Source: JAFMKE01 sp964655225 (GTDB taxonomy: Bacteria; Bacteroidota; Bacteroidia; Chitinophagales; UBA8649). Taken from it: a DNA stretch of 19,020 bases. Where the stretch lies: NCBI GenBank assembly GCA_964655225.1, contig CAZZMB010000041.1, positions 1 through 19,020 of the forward strand, read 5' to 3'. The position numbers and the translations under genes were made by a program. A model generated the notes under the pieces. It was given only the letters and a program-made list of their open reading frames with translations, had not been told where the DNA came from and ran no database searches. Shown in pieces: positions 1 through 7,473 of the stretch. Position 1 is the stretch's first letter; every line of letters begins with the position of its first letter.

Positions 1-2437
1 CACTTGCCATTGGAAAAACACCTCCAACTGGAGCTGTTGGAATCCATGCGTGATCAGTACCTGTTGGCACAGTTCCTTTGGTCCAGTTTGAACCTGTATG
101 ATAATCTGTACTTGTAAGCCCGGTCCAAACAAATGGTGCACAATCGCTATTGTGTTGACCAAGATTTGAAAAATCGTTAACAGCACCTATTGTCACCCAT
201 TCAGTAGAAGGATTAAAAGCATCACTTCCCGAATTATCGCCGACTAAAACTGTTGGCATTCTAACAATAGTTTGATTTTGAGTTGAAACACCTCCTCCTG
301 ACCAAACACTACTTGATCCGATTTGACCAATAACATCTATATCAGCACCTCCTATTGTGAGGGCAATAGCGTCATTTCCATTATAGAAAGTTAGTGAGTT
401 ATAAGCCCCTCCTACAGAATCGGCTAAATCCTGCATTCCTGCTATGGCACTTGAATTACAAATCACATAAGTTCCGTAAGCTGGTATTATTCCACTTAAT
501 GCAGTTGCTGCCCCACTTGGTGTAATACTTCCATTGCTGTAAATAGCAACTTCATATCCACTTGCACCCATATCAATATCGCTAGCTGTCGGGTTATAGA
601 TTTCAAAACATTTGTTTGAACTACTTCCCTCAATGTACTCAGAAATAAATAACTCTTGACATGTTGGCAAGCATGAAGCAGGTGCTGTATAAACCCCTGT
701 TTCAGTATATGTGCAAGTTCCATCATCTGTAAACACTGCAGTCACGTCCACAGCGACACCACTTGATGGCAAGCCGGTTAAAGTAACCGTTTGAGGGCTT
801 GCTGTTACCGAGAATGGATAACCATTTATTTCAATATTTCCTCCTGTAGCTGGGGGATCAGTATAGGTAACGGTTATATCAACTGAGTATGTGTTTGTAG
901 CCGGAACGCATGCTGTAGGTGTTCCAGCTGTGATAGCAGAAATTGAACAGAATGTTGCTGGTGAAACGTTTAAATTTCCTGGTGAAAACGATCGGCCAAG
1001 AGCAATAATATCTTCATGAAGTACATAACTCCCTATGATATCCGGATTTAAACCTAGCGCTTGATCAACACCCTGACCACTACTATATGAGTACGAAGTT
1101 ACTAGATTACCAGCATCTGTTTTCAATTCAATATCATCTCCCCCATTATTTAAGCTTAAACCACTTGGGATTGCTGCCATGAAAAGTCCACCCACTCCAG
1201 TATAACTCGCGGCTGTTCCACCTCCGAATACTGTCATAAATCCACCTGCAGGGATAACTGTTAAAGAAGGGAAAGTATGTTTAATTCCCGAGGCATCAGA
1301 TATTGTCCACCCCGATATATCTACAGCACTAGCTTCCTTGTTATAAAATTCTACAAATTCATCATTTGTTGTACTAGCCTGTCCATCCCCATTTGCATCA
1401 GCTCCTGGAGCCGGATCATATAGAAATTCGTTAATTATAATATCAGGAAGAACAGGAAGCACCTCTCCTGATAATACTATTACCGCATCAGAAGCACCTG
1501 AAGTAGATACCGTAAACGTTTCACTATAATTACCTACCGTTAAGCCCGAAACAAGCCTAACATAAACTTTCAAAACAGTATCAGTACTAAAAGGAGAAGG
1601 ACCAGATCCAGGAACAAAAAATGTCTGATTATCAAAAGACACTTCAAAATCTGTAAGTGCTAAAACGTCTATAGTTCCCGTTAAACCTGAGGCAGTTAAC
1701 AAAACACTATCGACCGATGAAGGACCTGCTGATACCGTGTAATCGAGACCTGAAAGATTCGCTGTTGAAAAATTTAACACCGTTGCACCCGCTATGGTAA
1801 AAATACTCGGGAAATTTGGTGTAGCCAAATTTCCGTTAGATGATTCTTGCTGCCAATTGTTTTCATCCATTATTAAGAAAGTATATGCTGCCAAAGAAGC
1901 TAGGCCAGAATTCGCACCTGTATAAGCGTATCCATCCCGATCGTTATCAAAGTCAATAAAATTAGTGCCTACAACTAAACCGGAATTTGCTAAACTTGAA
2001 TTCAAATCACTTGCGATTCCAGATAACATATTTGCAGCAGCTATACCAGATGTTGCAGGAGGCACAGATAATGCGTACAACTCTTCATTAGAAGCGCCCA
2101 AATTAATACCTCCACCAGCTAAGACCCCAAGGCTTGCTGAAGGAGAGTTTCCACCTGAATTACAATCAACTGTAATCACTGTTCCAGCAGCAACCAGCGA
2201 GGTGTGACTCCAGGTATGTTCCCCCTCATTTAGATCATTAAATCCATTTGAACCATTCCATTCATTATCAGTAAAATAGATGTTAGTATTTGCAGGTATA
2301 TCCACAAGTGTAACGAAGGCATATTGGTCGGTGCCATCAGCATTGAATCCAACAAACAATATATCTCCTGTTGCAAGCTGCGCATTTAGCGTTACGCCAA
2401 AGAACATAGCTATTAAAAAAGTGTATAAATTTCTCAT
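1..2437 (-). CDS. Secreted multi-domain lamin-tail-domain protein (3' end beyond window)
   Basis: The frame is open from the ATG at 2437 to the window edge, giving about 812 codons with no stop; the C-terminus is missing. Residues 1-20 form a signal peptide ending in LNAQ. Next comes a module with GDILFVGFNADGTDQYAFV (~24-42), then an Ig-like stretch (~200-325). A lamin-tail domain follows (~329-487, IINEFLYDP, DEFVEFYN, WTISDASG, LSLNNGGDDIEL), then a beta-sandwich-like linker, a second LTD-like domain (~594-710, LFISEYIEGSSSNKCFEIYN), and finally FVWTGLTSTDYHTGSNWTKG near the edge, a motif I associate with Bacteroidota T9SS cargo. A C-terminal sorting domain is expected but not visible. The likely role is a cell-surface or matrix protein; no catalytic residues can be recognised. 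It has its own promoter, so it is probably transcribed separately from the upstream eamA gene. Confidence 0.85.
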   Translation of the reverse strand, partial: MRNLYTFLIAMFFGVTLNAQLATGDILFVGFNADGTDQYAFVTLVDIPANTNIYFTDNEWNGSNGFNDLNEGEHTWSHTSLVAAGTVITVDCNSGGNSPSASLGVLAGGGINLGASNEELYALSVPPATSGIAAANMLSGIASDLNSSLANSGLVVGTNFIDFDNDRDGYAYTGANSGLASLAAYTFLIMDENNWQQESSNGNLATPNFPSIFTIAGATVLNFSTANLSGLDYTVSAGPSSVDSVLLTASGLTGTIDVLALTDFEVSFDNQTFFVPGSGPSPFSTDTVLKVYVRLVSGLTVGNYSETFTVSTSGASDAVIVLSGEVLPVLPDIIINEFLYDPAPGADANGDGQASTTNDEFVEFYNKEASAVDISGWTISDASGIKHTFPSLTVIPAGGFMTVFGGGTAASYTGVGGLFMAAIPSGLSLNNGGDDIELKTDAGNLVTSYSYSSGQGVDQALGLNPDIIGSYVLHEDIIALGRSFSPGNLNVSPATFCSISAITAGTPTACVPATNTYSVDITVTYTDPPATGGNIEINGYPFSVTASPQTVTLTGLPSSGVAVDVTAVFTDDGTCTYTETGVYTAPASCLPTCQELFISEYIEGSSSNKCFEIYNPTASDIDMGASGYEVAIYSNGSITPSGAATALSGIIPAYGTYVICNSSAIAGMQDLADSVGGAYNSLTFYNGNDAIALTIGGADIDVIGQIGSSSVWSGGGVSTQNQTIVRMPTVLVGDNSGSDAFNPSTEWVTIGAVNDFSNLGQHNSDCAPFVWTGLTSTDYHTGSNWTKGTVPTGTDHAWIPTAPVGGVFPMAS

Positions 2438-2453
2438 TAGTTTAAGTTTTTTA

Positions 2454-2483
2454 CAAATTTAATAAAGTAGCATGAAAGCCAAA
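2454..2483 (-). promoter_or_regulatory. Bacteroidota-type promoter of the LTD gene
   Basis: On the minus strand, TTTG at 2483-2480 is followed after 18 nt by TAAATTTG at 2461-2454, matching the Bacteroidota -33/-7 pattern (TTG, then TAnnTTTG). The predicted transcript start near 2448 leaves a leader of only about 10 nt before the ATG at 2437. This is the only promoter in the window where both elements fit well. Confidence 0.6.
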
Positions 2484-2508
2484 TTACCAAGAAATTAAAT
2501 TATCCACG

Positions 2509-2564
2509 TTTTTACTTAAAAGAATTAACAATCTGTTAAAAACTACATTTATTAAAAGTAAAAA
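2509..2564 (-). terminator. Nested AT-rich inverted repeats after eamA (possible weak terminator)
   Basis: Immediately after the eamA stop there are two nested inverted repeats. The outer arms are tttttactt (2509-2517) and aagtaaaaa (2556-2564), 9 bp. The inner hairpin is ttaaca/tgttaa (2525-2530 and 2534-2539) with a 3-nt loop. On the minus strand the inner hairpin is followed by TTCTTTT. The low GC content makes termination weak or uncertain. Confidence 0.3.
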
Positions 2565-2565
2565 A

Positions 2566-3450
2566 TTATTTTTTTGATTGATATTTATTCGTGAGGAATA
2601 CGCCTAGAAGCACCAGTAGAAAACCAATAGCATGCGTCAAACCGAGTTGCTCATTGTCCATGAAGCCCCAAAACATCGCCACAATAGGCATTAAAAATGT
2701 AACCGAGGAGGCATACAGAGCATCTGTTCTTTTTATCAAAAAATTGAATAATACCAAGGCTAGTGCGGTGCCAATTACACCAAGAAAGCCAATGTAAAAT
2801 AAAGACATAAACGCTTTTGGGTGAGATTGGAGAACTTGAATAAAGTTAGTAGAAAACAAGATTATTAAAGCCAAAGGGCCTATTATGGCAAAGGTTAAAG
2901 CAGTCAAGGGTGCTGCTTTGACATGATTAAGTTTTGCTTTTAAAATATTACTACTAAAACCGTAGCATACTGTCGCCAATACCGCCATTAAGGCATAAAA
3001 ATCTATTGACACTTGCATTTGACCACCTTCTTTCAACACCAACATGCCAGCCCCAATCAGTGCGACCATTAAGCCTATAATCTTGGCAAGCGTGGGTTTA
3101 AATTGAAAAAATGCCCAGCCAAACAGCATAGTAAACAAAGGGGTTAGTGTATTAATTATACCAGTAACACTGCTATCCACATGAGTGATGGCTAGGGGAT
3201 AAAGATATGATGGAATACCGCTTCCAATTATCGCTATAACAACTGCATACTTGACGTCCGTCTTGTTAAATGTTTGGATGGCTTTTGGAAGAAATGGAAC
3301 CAAGGCAAGGAAAGCGAAAATAATACGGAGCATGGAAACTTGAACAGCGGAAAAAGAATCCAAGCCACGTTTCATTAGAATGTACGAAGAGCCCCAAATG
3401 AATGCCAAAATTATCAATAAGGCAATGTTAACTGGAAGGATTTTTTTCAT
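2566..3450 (-). CDS. EamA-family (DMT superfamily) transporter
   Basis: This 294-aa, very hydrophobic protein has about ten membrane segments arranged as two tandem EamA repeats (~8-139 and ~151-290). The first helix carries FIWGSSYILMKRGL (17-30), typical of DMT exporters, followed by SAVQVSMLRIIFA; the second repeat has ATVCYGFSSNILK and ends in LLVLLGVFLTNKYQSKK. The family exports or takes up small metabolites such as amino acids or nucleotides across the inner membrane; the substrate here cannot be read from the sequence. The ATG lies 1 nt after the obg stop (3452-3454), so the two genes are almost certainly co-transcribed and probably translationally coupled. Family assignment is firm; substrate unknown. 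Confidence 0.9.
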   Translation of the reverse strand: MKKILPVNIALLIILAFIWGSSYILMKRGLDSFSAVQVSMLRIIFAFLALVPFLPKAIQTFNKTDVKYAVVIAIIGSGIPSYLYPLAITHVDSSVTGIINTLTPLFTMLFGWAFFQFKPTLAKIIGLMVALIGAGMLVLKEGGQMQVSIDFYALMAVLATVCYGFSSNILKAKLNHVKAAPLTALTFAIIGPLALIILFSTNFIQVLQSHPKAFMSLFYIGFLGVIGTALALVLFNFLIKRTDALYASSVTFLMPIVAMFWGFMDNEQLGLTHAIGFLLVLLGVFLTNKYQSKK

Positions 3451-3451
3451 A

Positions 3452-4453
3452 TTAATTAATGATATGCCAAAGCTTATCTTTCAGGATATCCAAGTTTTTA
3501 TTGGTTACTGAAGAAATAAATAACATTTCAATATCCTCCTTTGTTTGTTTTTTAAATTCTTTAAGGAGCATTTTTTTCAATTCGTCATCAATTAAATCAG
3601 ATTTGGTAATTGCAAGAATTCTCTCTTTGTAAAGCAACTCTGGATTATACTTCTCGAGTTCTTTTTTTAATACTTTATAATCTTCTGCAATATTCTCCGA
3701 TTCAGAAGAAATCATAAAAAGCAGACATGAATTTCGTTCAATGTGTCGCAGAAATCTCACTCCTAGACCTTTCCCCTCTGCCGCCCCTTCAATAATTCCG
3801 GGTATATCTGCCATTACAAAACTTTGGTGGTCCTTGTAGGCTACAATCCCTAAATTAGGACGCAAAGTAGTAAAAGCATAGTTTGCTATCTCCGGTTTGG
3901 CCGCGGTAATGGTGGAGAGCAGTGTAGATTTTCCCGCATTGGGTAAACCGACAAGACCAACATCAGCCAATATTTTTAACTCCAGAATAACCCAGGACTC
4001 AACGCCTTCCAATCCAGGTTGACTATAGCTCGGTGCTTGATTGGTTGCCGATCTGAAATTCCAATTGCCTAATCCTCCTTTCCCCCCTCTCATGAGCACA
4101 ACTTCCTCACCATGCTTGGTAATCTCGATTAGCTGTTCACCCGTCTCAATATCTCTTGCTATTGAACCCAAAGGCACCTCTATTATGACGTCCTCGCCAC
4201 TTGCCCCTGTTGCTCTGGCCTTTTTGCCATTCTTCCCATGAGCTGCATGAATGTGCTTTTTATAGCGCAAATGCAATAAGGTCCAAAGATTACTGTTCCC
4301 GCGAAGAATGATATGCCCCCCACGACCACCATCGCCGCCATCGGGACCGCCTTGGGCCACAAATTTCTCTCTCCTAAAATGAGAGGAACCCGAACCTCCA
4401 TTTCCTGAGCGACAAAATATCTTTACGTAATCTATAAAATTTTGTTCAGCCAT
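3452..4453 (-). CDS. obg: GTPase Obg/CgtA, ribosome-assembly GTPase
   Basis: 333 aa. The N-terminal glycine-rich Obg domain (~1-160) shows GGPDGGDGGRGG (35-46) and MRGGKGGLGN (121-130). The G domain follows: G1 GLPNAGKS (169-176), G2 around YAFTTL (192-197), G3 DIPG in DIPGIIEGAAEGKGLG (216 on), G4 as TKSD (283-286) rather than the classic NKxD, and G5 ISSVT (313-317). The protein stops right after the G domain, so it lacks the C-terminal OCT domain of longer Obg proteins. Obg proteins bind the large ribosomal subunit and couple its maturation to GTP/ppGpp status. It lies 69 nt downstream of adk with no promoter box seen in the gap, and 1 nt upstream of eamA, suggesting adk-obg-eamA is one transcript. 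Confidence 0.97.
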   Translation of the reverse strand: MAEQNFIDYVKIFCRSGNGGSGSSHFRREKFVAQGGPDGGDGGRGGHIILRGNSNLWTLLHLRYKKHIHAAHGKNGKKARATGASGEDVIIEVPLGSIARDIETGEQLIEITKHGEEVVLMRGGKGGLGNWNFRSATNQAPSYSQPGLEGVESWVILELKILADVGLVGLPNAGKSTLLSTITAAKPEIANYAFTTLRPNLGIVAYKDHQSFVMADIPGIIEGAAEGKGLGVRFLRHIERNSCLLFMISSESENIAEDYKVLKKELEKYNPELLYKERILAITKSDLIDDELKKMLLKEFKKQTKEDIEMLFISSVTNKNLDILKDKLWHIIN

Positions 4454-4522
4454 GAAATGCTTGATTTACCTTTACCCTATTCCGATAATATTGCTCAGGT
4501 GTTTTGTCTATTGAATAAGTGA

Positions 4523-5101
4523 TTAATCTATTATTTCATCGATAACTTTACAAAGGCGGTTAAAGATCTCCTCGATGGTCCCAACTCCTTTTACTGCTAT
4601 GTATTTGTTTTGCTCATCATAATAGCTAGCTACAGGAAGTGTTTTTTTGTTGTAAACGTCTATTCGATTTTGGATGATACGCTCATCTTGATCATCAGCT
4701 CTGCCGCTATCTTTCCCTCGATTTAGTAGTCGCTTTACCAATTCTAAATCATCAACCCCCAAAGCAATCATTTTACTAATAGGAGATTCCGTTTTATTTA
4801 AAAAGTCATCCAATGCCTCTGCTTGAGCAGCTGTTCTAGGAAAGCCATCAAAAATAAACCCTTTAGCTTCTGGGTGGCTTTCAATTTTATTATTCATCAT
4901 ACTTATTGTCACTGCATCTGGGACAAGGTCTCCTTTCTCTATATAGGACTTTGCTTCAATACCAAGCTTCGTATTCTCTCTCATGTGCATTCTGAATAAA
5001 TCGCCCGTTGAGACGTGCATGAGTTGATACTTTTCTTGGAGCTTGACAGACTGTGTGCCTTTGCCACTACCTGGAGGGCCAAACAATACGAGGTTAATCA
5101 T
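4523..5101 (-). CDS. adk: Adenylate kinase
   Basis: 192 aa, a short-form bacterial adenylate kinase that interconverts ATP + AMP and 2 ADP in the cytoplasm. The P-loop GPPGSGKGT lies at 8-16; STGDLFR (31-37) is in the AMP-binding region; DGFPRT (85-90) contains the conserved arginine; and RADDQDERIIQNRI (134-147) carries LID/CORE arginines. The LID is short and has no cysteine quartet, so it is of the non-zinc type. The gene lies upstream of obg in the same direction. Upstream on the minus strand, TATTTTTA (5138-5131) is a 7/8 match to TAnnTTTG and could be its promoter, since the opposite-strand gene at 5202 separates it from hpt. Confidence 0.97.
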   Translation of the reverse strand: MINLVLFGPPGSGKGTQSVKLQEKYQLMHVSTGDLFRMHMRENTKLGIEAKSYIEKGDLVPDAVTISMMNNKIESHPEAKGFIFDGFPRTAAQAEALDDFLNKTESPISKMIALGVDDLELVKRLLNRGKDSGRADDQDERIIQNRIDVYNKKTLPVASYYDEQNKYIAVKGVGTIEEIFNRLCKVIDEIID

Positions 5102-5201
5102 AAGCGATGTTTAAATCTTGAATTAAAACGTAAAAATAGTGATTTTGAAAGGGAAATTTTATACTTTGTCTTCCTTTCGAGAAAACAAAATAAAAAACGC
5201 T

Positions 5202-5372
5202 ATGAAGAAAGTGAAAGTTATTGATTTGTTTGGCATCAAATACGACCAAATGGAAACAAGAATCAACAATGAATTAGAAGCTATTCAGCAAAGTGGCGGA
5301 AACATTATTGACGTCAAGTTGATTGGCGATAAACTAAGTCAGTGCTCTGTTTTTGTCTATTTTGAAGAATAG
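5202..5372 (+). CDS. Small Cse60/DUF2758-like protein (56 aa)
   Basis: The 56-codon frame starts at ATG 5202 (MKKVKVIDLFGIKYDQMETR) and ends ...LSQCSVFVYFEE. The pattern is an initial KVKV strand, an amphipathic helix (~14-29, DQMETRINNELEAIQQ), an IIDVKLIGDK strand and a closing VFVYFE strand. By eye it resembles the small Cse60/DUF2758 family (KVKV...E.EIN.FL...IIDIK...YSA.IIY). Function is unknown outside sporulation, and this organism is not a spore former by phylum. I prefer ATG 5202 to in-frame starts further upstream because an A-rich leader (gagaaaacaaaataaaaaac) precedes it, typical of Bacteroidota. TATACTTTG (5160-5168) is an imperfect -7 box. It converges on hpt with 4 nt between the stops and diverges from adk. 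Confidence 0.6.
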   Translation: MKKVKVIDLFGIKYDQMETRINNELEAIQQSGGNIIDVKLIGDKLSQCSVFVYFEE

Positions 5373-5376
5373 ATAA

Positions 5377-5913
5377 TCAAACAATCTGATAGATATCTGA
5401 CAAATTTCTACCATAGCCATCATAATCCAATCCGTAACCGACTATAAATTTATTTGGAATGGGTTTGCCAATATAGGTAATATCAAATTTGGCCTTAAAT
5501 GCTTCAGGTTTAAAAAGTAAGGTGCATAAGCTAAGACTTGCTGGGTTTTCTGCTTTCAAGGTGGGTAGCAACTTGTCTAGAGTGTTGCCTGTATCTATAA
5601 TATCTTCTACAATAATTACGTGCCTATTTTCTAGAGAATCCATTAAACCAATGAGTTTCTTAACCGTTCCAGAGGAAGACAAGCCTTCATAAGAGGCTAC
5701 TTTCACAAAAGAAATTGTGTTTTTGATGGTAATATTTCTCATTAAATCAGCAGCAAAAACGAATGCTCCGTTTAGAATGGCAATAAAAAGAACTTCCTTA
5801 TCTTCAAAATCAGTATTGATTTTTTCGGCCAGTTCCTTATTAATTTGTGCAATTTCCGCTGCCGACATAAACGGCTTAAATGTCTTGTCTTTTAACTCTA
5901 CTAGATTCCCCAT
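5377..5913 (-). CDS. hpt: Hypoxanthine phosphoribosyltransferase
   Basis: 178 aa, a type I PRTase-fold enzyme for purine salvage: hypoxanthine (and often guanine) + PRPP gives IMP (GMP). The PRPP-binding signature is VIIVEDIIDTGNTL (99-112), with the acidic pair E103-D104. The early loop LNGAFVFAADL (47-57) and the C-terminal PNKFIVGYGLDYDGYGRNL (153-171), with the aromatic/aspartate base-binding segment, fit HPRT length and order. The ATG lies 1 nt after the stop of the glucosaminidase gene upstream, so it is very probably expressed from that gene's promoter. Downstream, the next same-strand gene is adk, but an opposite-strand small gene lies in between. Confidence 0.95.
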   Translation of the reverse strand: MGNLVELKDKTFKPFMSAAEIAQINKELAEKINTDFEDKEVLFIAILNGAFVFAADLMRNITIKNTISFVKVASYEGLSSSGTVKKLIGLMDSLENRHVIIVEDIIDTGNTLDKLLPTLKAENPASLSLCTLLFKPEAFKAKFDITYIGKPIPNKFIVGYGLDYDGYGRNLSDIYQIV

Positions 5914-5914
5914 A

Positions 5915-7345
5915 TTACAGCGAAACTACTAAAACCTGTCCAACTCTCAAATTATTATCTTTCAAATTATTTAATTCTTTAAGTTGCTCAATGGTAATGT
6001 AAAATTTGTTGGATAAAGAATATAAGGTATCTCCAACCTTAACCGCATAGGTCTTCACTGCGGCTGCTTCAAAGGGCTTATCTATCTCAAGCTCTTCGGG
6101 ATCAGCTTTTTCTATTGCAACTATTGGCTCGATAGGAGGATGTTGTTCTGCGTCAAACTGCTCTTTTTGTTTTTGAGCTTCTTGTTCCAAAACTTCAGCT
6201 GCATTCTTTCTTTCCTCCAATTCATCCAATTCTTTTTGTACTTCCTCTGCTTGTCTCTTCGCTAATTCAGCTTCCTTCTTGAATTGCATTGCCTCTTCTT
6301 GAGCTTTCTTTTCCATTTGTACTTGCGCTTGTAATTCTTGTTCAATTTGCGCTTCAATTTTATTTTTTTCATCTAAAACATCACTGTAAGAATAGGTTTT
6401 GGGAGAAGCGACTCTTTTCTTTCGGAGATAGACAGTCTCTCCTGGTTTAGCTTGTCGGTCAAATACCATTAGGTTCTTTTTATATAATTTACTCAGTTTT
6501 ATTCCATAGAGTTGAGCAATCTCCCACATCGTTTGCCCTTCCAGCACGATATGACTAGGCTGAGTGCCTTTTATACGTTTTGGTTGCAAATAAATATATT
6601 GGTCATCAGTAAAAGTATATCCCTCATAAATGTCATTGTACCGCATCAGAACATTGACATCAATATTGTATTCATTAGCTACCTCTAATATTTGTCGCCC
6701 TTTACTCACAATGGTTTTCGACCTATTGTATATAAAGACATCCTTTTTATCATCGATGTAGTAGGAGTTTTTAGGCAGTAATACTTGAAACTGCTTTTCC
6801 TCATCTACTGCTGCAACGGGCATATCTATAATATCTTTTAATCCCATCTTATCATATTGAGCCAGTTCGTTTCGTTCAATTAAGGAGATAAGCAATTCAG
6901 GGTATTTAGGATTGGTGGCATAGCCAGCTTCCCTTAATCCTTTTGCCCAGCCCTTATAATCCATAATCGATAGGTCAGTAAATAAGAATTTATATCTCGA
7001 ACGCGATGTTAAAAATTCCGAGTGATCAGCAAATGATTCTTCTGGTGAGGGATATACTCTGAAACATTCATCCTGCGTATCATCATCCATATAATACCCT
7101 TTTCCAGTCCAATCACTGTGGCATTTAATGCCAAAATGATTCATGGCATTAAGTGCAAGTTTCGAGTTACCACTTCCCGATTCTAAAATACCTTGAGCGA
7201 GAGTGATACTAGCAGGAATTTTATGGCTTATCATTTTACCCACAGCAATAGGATAGTATTTATCAATATAGTCTTGATTAGACATGCGGTCTTGACCATA
7301 ACTTGATAAGACAAAACATATGAATAGTAAGTGGATGAACTTCAT
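5915..7345 (-). CDS. Secreted glucosaminidase with LysM domains and coiled coil (peptidoglycan hydrolase)
   Basis: 476 aa. Signal peptide 1-18 ends SSYGQ. A glucosaminidase (FlgJ/GH73-type) domain spans ~26-165: IPASITLAQGILESGSGNS (43-61), with E55 the likely catalytic glutamate, then NHFGIKCH (69-76) and GYATNPKYPELL (141-152). A linker (~200-257) with NEYNIDVNVLMRYN looks like a degenerate LysM. A LysM domain lies at ~265-307 (VLEGQTMWEIAQLYGI), followed by a long charged coiled coil (~325-400, rich in E, K, Q, A) and a terminal LysM (~433-476, VKVGDTLYSLSNKFYI). It should act in the periplasm or at the surface, cleaving glycan strands while LysM domains hold it on peptidoglycan. It heads a unit with hpt (1-nt gap). 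The glucosaminidase/LysM call is firm; the exact bond cleaved is not. Confidence 0.92.
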   Translation of the reverse strand: MKFIHLLFICFVLSSYGQDRMSNQDYIDKYYPIAVGKMISHKIPASITLAQGILESGSGNSKLALNAMNHFGIKCHSDWTGKGYYMDDDTQDECFRVYPSPEESFADHSEFLTSRSRYKFLFTDLSIMDYKGWAKGLREAGYATNPKYPELLISLIERNELAQYDKMGLKDIIDMPVAAVDEEKQFQVLLPKNSYYIDDKKDVFIYNRSKTIVSKGRQILEVANEYNIDVNVLMRYNDIYEGYTFTDDQYIYLQPKRIKGTQPSHIVLEGQTMWEIAQLYGIKLSKLYKKNLMVFDRQAKPGETVYLRKKRVASPKTYSYSDVLDEKNKIEAQIEQELQAQVQMEKKAQEEAMQFKKEAELAKRQAEEVQKELDELEERKNAAEVLEQEAQKQKEQFDAEQHPPIEPIVAIEKADPEELEIDKPFEAAAVKTYAVKVGDTLYSLSNKFYITIEQLKELNNLKDNNLRVGQVLVVSL

Positions 7346-7362
7346 TTTTTTCAGTTTAGACT

Positions 7363-7370
7363 CAAAGGTA
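7363..7370 (-). promoter_or_regulatory. -7 box for the glucosaminidase-hpt unit
   Basis: TACCTTTG on the minus strand (7370-7363) is an exact TAnnTTTG. The predicted start is near 7357, leaving a leader of about 12 nt before the ATG at 7345. No TTG is seen at the usual -33 spacing. Confidence 0.5.
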
Positions 7371-7460
7371 ACTTTGTATATAGATGTATTTACTTTAATT
7401 TTTTCACATGTTTTTTGGATAAAGTTGAAAGTGTAAAGAAGATTGGACGGCTAATTGTAT

Positions 7461-7468
7461 TAATTTTG
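7461..7468 (+). promoter_or_regulatory. -7 box of the TIGR02757 gene, directly before its ATG
   Basis: TAATTTTG at 7461-7468 is an exact TAnnTTTG and ends only 5 nt before the ATG at 7474. A TTG at 7443-7445 is 15 nt upstream, short for a -33 element. The placement predicts a leaderless or nearly leaderless mRNA. It stands back to back with the minus-strand promoter at 7363-7370. Confidence 0.5.
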
Positions 7469-7473
7469 TCTTA

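Noticed and set aside
496..726. 76-codon minus-strand frame
   Set aside because: It overlaps the long LTD reading frame on the same strand in another frame; the LTD frame gives recognisable domain sequence through this region.
1965..2462. Plus-strand frames at 1965-2207 and 2280-2462
   Set aside because: They lie antisense to the signal peptide and first module of the LTD gene and show no domain or promoter.
4041..4401. Frames at 4041-4241 (plus) and 4183-4401 (minus)
   Set aside because: Shadows of the glycine-rich Obg domain.
5015..5201. Longer upstream starts for the small gene at 5202
   Set aside because: The frame at 5015 is a different reading frame over adk; the in-frame start at 5139 lies upstream of the probable -7 box and adds residues with no family resemblance.
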